Origin: Spirochaetota bacterium
GTDB lineage: Bacteria > Spirochaetota > Spirochaetia > DSM-27196 > PWMO01
Direction of reading: 5' to 3'
DNA length: 12,938 nucleotides
Assembly: GCA_009908925.1 (NCBI GenBank)
Contig: JAAAOH010000086.1
Span: 1 to 12,938 of the forward strand
The notes under the pieces were generated by a model. The model did not search any database. It worked only from the letters and a program-made list of their open reading frames with translations, and was not told where the DNA came from. Within the stretch, counting starts at the first letter, position 1; every line of letters starts with the position of its first letter. Both the position numbers and the translations under genes were made by a program. Below are positions 7,754 to 12,938 of the stretch, one piece after another.

Positions 7754-7780
7754 TTTACTGCGACCGTCGACTTTTATATC
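7754..7780 (+). promoter_or_regulatory. Candidate promoter for the HMA-domain gene
   Basis: TTTACT (7754-7759, 4/6 match to TTGACA) is followed after 15 nt by TATATC (7775-7780, 4/6 match to TATAAT). This is a locally T/A-rich stretch in an otherwise GC-rich divergent intergenic region. Only 9 nt separate it from the ATG at 7790, and there is no Shine-Dalgarno sequence. The rest of the 162-nt region 7628-7789 shows no further clear signal. Confidence 0.3.
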
Positions 7781-7789
7781 TTTTCAACT

Positions 7790-8032
7790 ATGGAACAGAC
7801 AACCGACACGAAGAAAGCGATATTGGATCTCGAGGGGGCAAACTGCACCTCATGCAGTATCGCCATCGAACATCTCGGCAAGAAGCTCGACGGGGTTCAC
7901 GACATTATGGTCGACCGCGGCACGAGCACGGTGCAGGTCGAGTACGAGGGGGACATCAAGACTCTGGACAAGATCTGCGACTTCGTGGATCGTCTCGGCT
8001 ACCACGCCTCGATCCGTCAGACGGAGGAGTAG
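7790..8032 (+). CDS. Small heavy-metal-associated (HMA) domain protein, CopZ-like
   Basis: An 80-aa cytoplasmic protein that is a single HMA fold. The metal-binding loop reads GANCTSCSIAIEHLGKKLDGV, with Cys19 and Cys22 as the CxxC ligands. The C-terminal half (TVQVEYEGDIKTLDKICDFVDRLGYHAS) gives the expected last strand-helix-strand. By family it would bind Cu(I) or another soft metal and hand it to an ATPase or regulator, but no such partner lies in the window. The Met of the usual GMTCxxC loop is replaced by Ala, which may alter metal preference or accessibility. The ATG at 7790 is the only sensible start: upstream in-frame sequence is antisense to the DUF3592 gene. No SD is visible. It converges on the next minus-strand gene with a 12-nt gap and no terminator. 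Confidence 0.88.
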   Translation: MEQTTDTKKAILDLEGANCTSCSIAIEHLGKKLDGVHDIMVDRGTSTVQVEYEGDIKTLDKICDFVDRLGYHASIRQTEE

Positions 8033-8044
8033 CGCCCGCGCGCT

Positions 8045-9349
8045 TCAGGTCGGAACGGCCTCACCGTCTTTCATGCCCGCAATGCGAGCATTGAGCCTCG
8101 ACAAACGCTGTGCGAGCAGCCTTGCGAGGAAGATGCCGTAATGCGGGTTTTCTTTTATCGCGTTCACAAAACTGTTCTTCGAGATGCGGATGAGACTGCT
8201 GTCTCCGCGTGATATCACCGTGGCCGACCGCCTGTCGTTCAGCAGAAACGACATCTCTCCGAGAAACATGTCTTCAGACCCGAGGCTGGTGATGTGCTCG
8301 CCACCGGAGTACACCTCGAGCGTTCCCGAGACGATGTAGTACAGGTAGTTTGATTCCTCGCCCTCGGTGAATACCACGTCACGGTCCGAGAACGGTGTCT
8401 CTTCTTGGTCCTGGAAGATGCCCGGTACCGCGTTTACCTCGTGAGTAGCATGCGAGAGCTCGAAGGAGACTTCGTTCCCGGCGTCGTTGTACTGCAGGTT
8501 TTCCATATAATGGCTGGTCATGGTGATGCCGTGTCCATGCAGTGCCAGGTTGGGTCCGTGCGAGTTGGAGGCGATCCGCGAGCGCCAGTCGAAACCCTTT
8601 CCCTCATCGCGAATGCGAAAATAGGACCGCTCGGGCGTGATACGGTATGTGAAATGCACCCGCTTGTTGCGCACTCCGGGTTCCCGGGCTTTGCGGCGAA
8701 TGAGCTCGATGATATCGCCGTGCTCGTCGAGCCACCGGGTCTTCTCCTCGTAGGAGATCTCGCAGTTTCCGTGCTCCACCGCATTCATGAGCATCTCGAA
8801 GAGGCCGACATGAAGCCGTTCCTTCCGGTCGATGTCTATGTAGTGAGAGTTGTAGAGGAAGTTGGTGACCAGATTCGCGTACGTGTGGACGTTGAAGGGG
8901 TCATTGTCCATGACGAGGTTGCCGGAGATGCTGCCGGTGAGGTAGCTCTGGATGCCCCGCTGGAAGAGGATCTGGCGATTCTGCACGATGATTCGCAGTA
9001 CGCGGAAAAAACTCGAGACGAACTGCCCGCGGGGAATGAGGCTAATGATATTGGAGTCGGGCATCTGCTTGGAGAGCTCTTTCTCCTGACTGCCGACGTG
9101 CACACCGATGATGCCCCCGTAGTGGAGCCACGGGTCCGACTTGATGAGATCGAGAATGCTCTCGGCGTCTACGTTTGCGTCGCCGAAATTGATGACATTC
9201 ACTTCCGGAAGTTCATACTTGAGGTACTCGAGGGCTCGCTCCGCGTCGTCGAAGAACACGGGCTCGAATACGTTCTGGAATTTCCCGCAGATGCGAAGAA
9301 TCCGATCATTGACTTCGTGATCGGAGCTTATAACCGGCATTTTGCGCAT
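8045..9349 (-). CDS. Signalling protein: receiver-like N-terminus, GHKL (RsbW-type) ATPase domain, C-terminal cNMP-binding domain
   Basis: 434 aa. Residues 1-125 resemble a response-regulator receiver, but the usual phospho-acceptor position after the third strand appears to be Asn54 (EVNVINFGD) and the acidic pocket is not evident. The domain is thus degenerate or only receiver-like. Residues about 135-300 form a GHKL ATPase of the anti-sigma/serine-kinase kind: N-box EMLMNAVEHGN (185-195), G1 DEGKGF (248-253), G2 HGHGI (271-275). No histidine-kinase phospho-acceptor (DHp) domain precedes it. Residues 320-420 are a cyclic-nucleotide-binding domain with the phosphate-binding cassette LGEMSFLLNDRRSATV (363-378). 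The start at 9349 lies 7 nt after the metF stop and has GGAG 9 nt upstream; a second ATG at 9340 is possible. It is probably co-transcribed with metF. Function inferred: a switch in which a cyclic nucleotide controls the ATPase/kinase domain. Its target is unknown. Confidence 0.88.
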   Translation of the reverse strand: MRKMPVISSDHEVNDRILRICGKFQNVFEPVFFDDAERALEYLKYELPEVNVINFGDANVDAESILDLIKSDPWLHYGGIIGVHVGSQEKELSKQMPDSNIISLIPRGQFVSSFFRVLRIIVQNRQILFQRGIQSYLTGSISGNLVMDNDPFNVHTYANLVTNFLYNSHYIDIDRKERLHVGLFEMLMNAVEHGNCEISYEEKTRWLDEHGDIIELIRRKAREPGVRNKRVHFTYRITPERSYFRIRDEGKGFDWRSRIASNSHGPNLALHGHGITMTSHYMENLQYNDAGNEVSFELSHATHEVNAVPGIFQDQEETPFSDRDVVFTEGEESNYLYYIVSGTLEVYSGGEHITSLGSEDMFLGEMSFLLNDRRSATVISRGDSSLIRISKNSFVNAIKENPHYGIFLARLLAQRLSRLNARIAGMKDGEAVPT

Positions 9350-9356
9350 GGTCGAC

Positions 9357-10313
9357 CTACTCCCCGGTTTGAGTATCGGCATACTCAGGCAACAGCCCGA
9401 GCCGCCGATAGATCTCCTTTGCCACCGAGACGCGGTTGAGAATGTAGAGATGGAGGCCCCGGACGCCGTTTCCGAGGAGATCAGCTGCCTGCTCGACCGC
9501 CCACGATATACCGACCTCCGCGGCATCTTCGTCTCCTGTGCAGGCCGCCATGCGCCGCTGCAACTCCGCCGGATAGCGCGAACCGAGGGCAAAGTCGGGG
9601 ATGCGCCGATAGCTCCGCAGAGACGTCACCGGCATGAGCCCCGCCACGATGGGTACGTCGATCCCGGCAACGGCACATCGCTCCCTGAAATCGTAGAAGT
9701 CGTGATTGTCGAAAAAGAGCTGCGTGCAGATGTAGTCGGCGCCGGCATCCACCTTTTCTTTCAGATGCGCCATCTCCTCCAATCGATTTGGCGTCGCCGG
9801 GTGACCCTCGGGGAAACCCGCCACGCCGATGCCGAAGCCCCGCGGGTCGGAGTGCGCGCCGGTCGCGTTGTACTCTTTGATGAGGTGGACGAGGTCGATC
9901 GCGTGCTCGAAGTCGCCGTGGGCACAGCCCACCCCGGAATCGTCCCTCGGCGGATCTCCCATGAGCGCCATCACATTGGAGATGCCGCGCGCTGCGTAGT
10001 CGTCGAGCATCGCCCATACTTCCTCCCGCGAGTGGCAGACACTGGTCAGATGCGGCACGGGAAGGAGATTCGTCTCGTTCCTGATACTGAGCACGAGCTG
10101 GTGTGTGTTCTCGCGGGTGGTGCCCCCGGCGCCGTACGTGACGCTTACAAAGCTCGGTCCGAGCTGCTCGAACTCCCTCATCGAGGACAGCAACCGTTTC
10201 CAGGCCGCATCGGTCCTGGGCGGAAAGAACTCGAAGCTGAAGGTTGTCTCGCGCTCGGCGAAAACGTCAGCGATGTGGGTGTGCTCCCTGTATCGGTCCG
10301 GGGTGTTGGGCAT
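9357..10313 (-). CDS. metF: 5,10-methylenetetrahydrofolate reductase
   Basis: Reduces 5,10-methylene-THF to 5-methyl-THF, the methyl donor for methionine synthesis; a cytoplasmic FAD enzyme. 318 aa, compared with about 296 in E. coli. Family motifs in order: FSFEFFPPRT with Glu28, SVTYGAGGTTREN (57-69), HLTS (88-91), ALMGDPP with Asp120, GVAGFPEGHP (163-172), QLFFDN (198-203), PIVAGLMPVT, and LHLYILNR near the C-terminus. Glu28 and Asp120 fall at the same positions as the catalytic residues of E. coli MetF. The ATG at 10313 has no SD. Upstream lie only 33 nt of exon and then the 3' end of a group II intron. The regulator gene follows after 7 nt. No SAM riboswitch or other leader structure is present. 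Confidence 0.96.
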   Translation of the reverse strand: MPNTPDRYREHTHIADVFAERETTFSFEFFPPRTDAAWKRLLSSMREFEQLGPSFVSVTYGAGGTTRENTHQLVLSIRNETNLLPVPHLTSVCHSREEVWAMLDDYAARGISNVMALMGDPPRDDSGVGCAHGDFEHAIDLVHLIKEYNATGAHSDPRGFGIGVAGFPEGHPATPNRLEEMAHLKEKVDAGADYICTQLFFDNHDFYDFRERCAVAGIDVPIVAGLMPVTSLRSYRRIPDFALGSRYPAELQRRMAACTGDEDAAEVGISWAVEQAADLLGNGVRGLHLYILNRVSVAKEIYRRLGLLPEYADTQTGE

Positions 10314-10320
10314 AGGGCAG

Positions 10321-10346
10321 AGACTACGGGTTTGGAGCCTTTATGG
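10321..10346 (-). promoter_or_regulatory. Remnant of a possible metF promoter, split by the intron
   Basis: On the minus strand, TAGTCT (10326-10321) lies 7 nt before the metF ATG. The spacer to CCA (10346-10344) at the intron's 3' exon border is exactly 17 nt. If the intron is removed in silico, that CCA joins the upstream exon's TTG to give TTGCCA, a 5/6 match to TTGACA. The -10 match is weak (3/6). With the intron present, the bases at the -35 position become TATCCA (3/6). Confidence 0.3.
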
Positions 10347-10349
10347 ATA

Positions 10350-10383
10350 GAGTAGGAGGCGGGGTCACCCCCGCCGTCCTCTC
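10350..10383 (-). ncRNA. Group II intron domain VI with branch-point adenosine
   Basis: On the minus strand, GAG-AGGA-(C)-GGCGGGG, a GTGA (GNRA) tetraloop, CCCCGCC-TCCT-A-CTC folds into one long hairpin. The single unpaired A between TCCT and CTC, at 10353, is the expected lariat branch point. It lies 6 nt before the last intron base. Confidence 0.88.
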
Positions 10384-10385
10384 AC

Positions 10386-10417
10386 ACCACCGTACGTACG
10401 GTTCCGTATACGGCGGT
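10386..10417 (-). ncRNA. Group II intron domain V (catalytic core hairpin)
   Basis: On the minus strand, ACCGCCGTA (10417-10409) pairs with TACGGTGGT (10394-10386), with one G-T pair. A short upper stem (ACG/CGT with a GAAC loop) is separated by an internal bulge. The lower stem contains the CGC triad used by class C introns for catalytic metal binding. Position just 3' of the RT stop and just 5' of domain VI confirms the assignment. Confidence 0.88.
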
Positions 10418-10427
10418 TCGACGACAA

Positions 10428-11801
10428 TTAAGACACCGGAACCACGGCGTCAACGAACGAAAAGAGACCAAGGCGGTCGAAGTACCGTTTTGGAAAGGCG
10501 AGGTGCATGTGTCGGGCACCGGCGTTCCACCAGGCCCCTCGCCCATTAAGGGAAGAGCGGCGGGCGGTGTCGGCGTCGACACCCCGGGCGCGGAGATGGC
10601 GAGCGCGAGTACGCCCGCGTTTCCACTGCCGCCAGAGGATACATCTCAGGCGGCGTCGGAGCCAGCCGTCGAGTTCCTCAAAGAGATTCTTTACCTCCGC
10701 AAGGCGAAAGTAGTTGAACCATCCGCGAAGCATCGGCGTAAGCCGTGCTATAGTGGCGGCGAGGCTTCGCCCCCGCCCGCGCCGTGTTTCGGCCTTCACC
10801 TTTCCTTTGAGCCGTTGCACCGCTTCCTTTCCGACTCGTAGCCGGGGTTGCTTGTGCGCGGTCATGCTATAGCCCAAAAACGTTCGGTTCCATGGTCGAT
10901 CTACCGCGCTCTTGGTGCGATTGACCGTAAGTCGCAGTTTCTCTTCCACGTACCGTTCCAGCGAGGCTAATAGGCGTTCTCCAGCACGCCGACTGTGCAC
11001 GTAAATGTTACAGTCGTCGGCATACCGGCAGAAGGCGTGGCCCCGCCGCTCGAGCTCTTTGTCCAGGTCATCCAGGAGGATGTTGGACAGCAATGGTGAC
11101 AGAGGTCCACCCTGCGGCGTTCCCTGCCGTGGTACTTCAACCACTCCGCCACAGAGGATGCCTGCGGTAAGGTATCGGCGAATCAGTCGGAGCGCGGCCC
11201 GATCCTGGACCTTGCGCGCAACACGACTCATCAGCACGTCGTGGTTGACCCGGTCAAAGAACTTTTCCAGGTCCATGTCCACTACCCACCGTCGGCCTTC
11301 CGCTACATAGTCCCGGGCCGCCAGTACCGCTTGGTGCGCACTTCTGCCCGGACGAAAGCCGTAACTGTGGTCGGAGAAATCTGGATCGAATACCGGAAGG
11401 AGCACCTGGTGTAGAGCTTGCTGTATGAGTCTGTCGGTGACCGTCGGTATCCCCAGAAGTCGCACTCCTTTGCCGCCAGGTTTAGGGATCTCCACCCGCC
11501 TGACCTGCTGTGGCACATAGGTGCCGAGGAGCAACTTTTCCTTGATCGTCGGCCAGTGCTGCTTTAGGTGGCCGGTCAGTTCGTTGACGCTCATGCCGTC
11601 TACGCCTGCCGCCCCGCCGTTGCGCCTCACTCGCCTGAGTGCTTCCCGCATGTTCGCGGGGTCGACCATTCGTTCGATTATGCCTGTGGTTGCATCTGGT
11701 TCTTCCGCATCCGTCGCTGCCGTGACGTTTGGGACACCACCTCCGGTACCTCGCGGATTCCGTCCGTTATCTTCCGGGATGGGTTCGGGCATTGCAGCCA
11801 T
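10428..11801 (-). CDS. ltrA: Group IIC intron-encoded reverse transcriptase/maturase
   Basis: A 457-aa protein that helps the intron RNA fold and splice, then copies it into new sites. The RT fingers/palm run from about residue 45 to 300: PKPGGKGVRLLGIPTVTDRLIQQ, motif A VVDMDLEKFFDRVNHD with catalytic Asp177, QGTPQGGPLSPLLSN (226-240), and motif YADD (260-263) with Asp262 and Asp263. The thumb/maturase domain X (about 310-425) contains LRGWFNYFRLAEVKNLFEELDGWLRRRLR and WRQWKRGRTRARHL, closely like class C proteins such as the Geobacillus IIC enzyme, as recalled from memory. No C-terminal HNH endonuclease follows, as usual for the class. The first ~40 residues (Pro/Gly/Asp-rich) extend beyond the usual N-terminus. 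The ATG at 11801 has GGAGGAGG 11 nt upstream; a second ATG at 11792 is possible. Confidence 0.95.
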   Translation of the reverse strand: MAAMPEPIPEDNGRNPRGTGGGVPNVTAATDAEEPDATTGIIERMVDPANMREALRRVRRNGGAAGVDGMSVNELTGHLKQHWPTIKEKLLLGTYVPQQVRRVEIPKPGGKGVRLLGIPTVTDRLIQQALHQVLLPVFDPDFSDHSYGFRPGRSAHQAVLAARDYVAEGRRWVVDMDLEKFFDRVNHDVLMSRVARKVQDRAALRLIRRYLTAGILCGGVVEVPRQGTPQGGPLSPLLSNILLDDLDKELERRGHAFCRYADDCNIYVHSRRAGERLLASLERYVEEKLRLTVNRTKSAVDRPWNRTFLGYSMTAHKQPRLRVGKEAVQRLKGKVKAETRRGRGRSLAATIARLTPMLRGWFNYFRLAEVKNLFEELDGWLRRRLRCILWRQWKRGRTRARHLRARGVDADTARRSSLNGRGAWWNAGARHMHLAFPKRYFDRLGLFSFVDAVVPVS

Positions 11802-12236
11802 ACTACTCTGTCCCTCCTCCGTCTCACGAAGCGACGGTGTGAACCGTCTTGCCGTAGTTTAGGCCTTCAGCCGTGGTCGAGTCGGCCTACTATGCCCGCT
11901 GCTGACTTCCGCCGCCTTATCCCACGCCCTCTCGGACGCGGTAGCACCTTGGCCCGGCGACGGACCTCCCCGGGTAATGCGCACCCACCTTCACGCTTAT
12001 GTCCGCCGCATCTACGACTCCACCTTCCGTACAGGTACCGGGCTTTGAAGATATTGGCCTCCTCACCCGATGAAGTCGCCTTCTATGCGATTTCTGTTCG
12101 TCGGACCAGCGCTTTGCCTTCGCCTTCCTTCAGATTCCACCTTACGGTGGACACCCTTGGCGTTCGGCTAACAGTTCCCCCTGTCGGGCCTGTAGGAGAC
12201 TCTCACTCCCAAGTGGGTGCGCCCTGCCGGGCGCAC
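11802..12236 (-). ncRNA. Group II intron 5' RNA region (domains I-III and start of IV)
   Basis: 435 non-coding bases before the RT gene, the length and sequence style of a class C ribozyme core. It begins with an 8-bp perfect hairpin, GTGCGCCC (12236-12229) and GGGCGCAC (12224-12217) around GGCA, and continues with GAACTGTTAGCC and GACGAACAGAAATC blocks that recall other IIC introns. I could not fold the full domain I by eye. Open frames crossing this stretch on either strand are not genes. Confidence 0.8.
12052..12056 (-). other. Candidate exon-binding site 1 (EBS1) of the intron
   Basis: CAATA on the minus strand, 181-185 nt into the intron, is complementary to TATTG, the last five bases of the 5' exon (12241-12237). 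Class C introns use a short EBS1-IBS1 pairing like this. A five-base match alone could occur by chance, so the call depends on the position being a domain I terminal loop, which I did not verify. Confidence 0.4.
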
Positions 12237-12237
12237 C

Positions 12238-12266
12238 AATAAAAACGCCTTCCCGGAGGAAGGCGT
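12238..12266 (-). terminator. Intrinsic terminator of rpsD; intron insertion target
   Basis: On the minus strand, a perfect 9-bp stem ACGCCTTCC / GGAAGGCGT (12266-12258 and 12253-12245) closes a TCCG tetraloop (UNCG type). It is followed by TTTTATT. The intron begins two bases after the T-tract (ATTG|GTGCG), so the terminator itself is intact. Confidence 0.92.
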
Positions 12267-12297
12267 CTCGCGTGCACATGCTACTGCGCGTGCGGAG

Positions 12298-12912
12298 TTA
12301 CTTGGAGTAGAACTCAACAACCGCCTGCTCTTCGGCAATGGTCGGAATGAGATCGCGAGTCGGCAGCACCGACACGGTGCCCTGCAGCTCGTCCTTCGAG
12401 ATCGAGAGCCATGGAGGAACGGGTCGACTGGAGTTTTCCGCCATGAGGTGACGAACGAGGTCACGCGTGGCCTTGCGGTCGCGGGCCCCGATGAGGTCGC
12501 CCGGTCGCACCGTGGCCGAGGGAACCGTAACCTTCCGCCCGTTCTGGAGAATGTGACCATGGGAGACGAGCTGACGCGCCTGCTGACGGCTGGTAGCCAT
12601 CCCGAGACGGTACACGACGTTGTCGAGGCGGCGCTCGAGCAGCACGAGCATATTGGTGCCCGTTACGCCCTTCATTCCCTTCGCATGATAAAACAGGTTT
12701 CGGAACTGGCGCTCCGACAGGCCGTAGGCCCACTTGAGCTTCTGCTTCTCGGCGAGCTGGCGTCCATATTCAGTCTGCCGGATACGTCCCTTCTTGGGCT
12801 CACCGGGAGGCTTGGGTTTCTTCTTGAGTAGTCGATCGTATTTGTCGTTGCCAAAGATGTTTACGCCGAACCGGCGTACAATCTTACCCTTGGCTTTCTC
12901 GTTCCTGGCCAT
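12298..12912 (-). CDS. rpsD: 30S ribosomal protein S4
   Basis: A primary 16S rRNA-binding protein that nucleates 30S assembly. 204 aa, the normal length. The N-terminal part (MARNEKAKGKIVRRFGVNIFG, then AYGLSERQFRNLFYHA) lacks the zinc-binding cysteines found in some S4 proteins. The S4 RNA-binding domain spans about 94-156 (RRLDNVVYRLGMATSRQQARQLVSHGHILQNGRKV). The C-terminus ends AVVEFYSK, the usual I/VVEFYSR-type end. The start at 12912 has GAGGAG at 12926-12921, 8 nt upstream. No other ribosomal protein or rpoA gene follows within the window; the next things downstream are the terminator and the intron, so rpsD is the last gene of its unit here. Confidence 0.97.
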   Translation of the reverse strand: MARNEKAKGKIVRRFGVNIFGNDKYDRLLKKKPKPPGEPKKGRIRQTEYGRQLAEKQKLKWAYGLSERQFRNLFYHAKGMKGVTGTNMLVLLERRLDNVVYRLGMATSRQQARQLVSHGHILQNGRKVTVPSATVRPGDLIGARDRKATRDLVRHLMAENSSRPVPPWLSISKDELQGTVSVLPTRDLIPTIAEEQAVVEFYSK

Positions 12913-12938
12913 CCAAAAAACTCCTCACAACGTTAACA

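Larger units (their letters stand above)
10347..12236 (-). mobile_element. Complete group IIC-type intron (retroelement) between rpsD and metF
   Basis: A self-splicing ribozyme plus its reverse transcriptase, 1890 nt, typical for class C. The 5' end reads GTGCGCCC on the minus strand from 12236. The 3' end reads CTAT at 10347, seven bases after and including the bulged branch-point A, as expected for the class. Domains V and VI are intact and the encoded protein is full length, so the element looks capable of splicing and movement. It sits immediately downstream of the rpsD intrinsic terminator hairpin and its T-tract, in the same orientation. Bacterial class C introns are known to insert behind such terminators. 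Base composition resembles the host, so a recent arrival is not obvious. Confidence 0.93.

Noticed and set aside
10314..10346. SAM or other riboswitch controlling metF
   Set aside because: Only 33 nt of exon precede metF, and about 94 nt would separate rpsD and metF without the intron, most of it terminator. No aptamer-like structure fits.
8405..10355. Two long plus-strand open frames (8405-9439, 9342-10355) opposite the regulator and metF
   Set aside because: The opposite strand encodes proteins with full family motifs. These frames show no motif, and the second runs across the intron border.
10428..11801. Reverse transcriptase as part of a retron, DGR or Abi system
   Set aside because: Maturase domain X, flanking domains V and VI and a 5' GTGCG end fit a group II intron. 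No msr/msd, template repeat or variable repeat is seen.
12267..12297. Repeated GCACGCG pieces between the rpsD stop and its terminator
   Set aside because: Two short partial copies in 31 nt of GC-rich DNA. No mirrored or array structure, and no reason to think it functional.
11802..12560. Open frames crossing the intron's 5' region on both strands
   Set aside because: The region is structured ribozyme RNA with identifiable ends; the translations are Arg/Pro/Ser-rich without homology.

Overview
The window is compact, GC-rich bacterial chromosome, most likely from a free-living spirochaete (Spirochaeta-like). That assignment is an inference. It rests on the zinc-less S4 protein, whose N-terminus resembles treponemal S4 as I recall it, and on a protein joining an RsbW-type ATPase fold to a cyclic-nucleotide-binding domain, a combination I associate with spirochaetes. 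No rRNA or other decisive marker is present.

Left part (1-6731, plus strand): the 3' part of an exported methionine sulfoxide reductase B gene ends in a clean intrinsic terminator. It is followed by a complete five-gene peptide/opine/nickel-type ABC importer operon: lipoprotein substrate-binding protein, two permeases, two ATPases. Junctions are tight: gaps of 16, 4 and 2 nt and one 1-nt overlap. The substrate cannot be read from the sequence. The last ATPase gene overlaps, tail to tail, a minus-strand pair of small membrane proteins (one unrecognised, one DUF3592-like) at 6721-7627. A divergent 80-codon HMA-domain protein (copper-chaperone-like) follows at 7790-8032.

Right part (8045-12912, minus strand): read in the direction of transcription the order is rpsD (ribosomal protein S4), its intrinsic terminator, a complete group IIC-type intron encoding a reverse transcriptase/maturase, metF (5,10-methylenetetrahydrofolate reductase), then a regulator with a degenerate receiver-like N-terminus, a GHKL ATPase domain and a C-terminal cNMP-binding domain.

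The intron is the most informative structure. Both ends can be placed from the sequence: 5' GTGCG at 12236, domain V, domain VI with a bulged adenosine, and a 3' CTAT end at 10347, giving 1890 nt. It lies directly behind the rpsD terminator hairpin, the textbook target of IIC introns. Removing it in silico recreates a TTGCCA-17-TAGTCT promoter-like arrangement 7 nt before the metF ATG. The intron may therefore have split the metF -35 element. Three genes here (metF, the DUF3592 gene, the HMA gene) lack a visible Shine-Dalgarno sequence and have a -10-like hexamer 7-11 nt before their ATG, which suggests leaderless or near-leaderless transcripts. I see no tRNA, CRISPR array, phage gene or DNA transposon.
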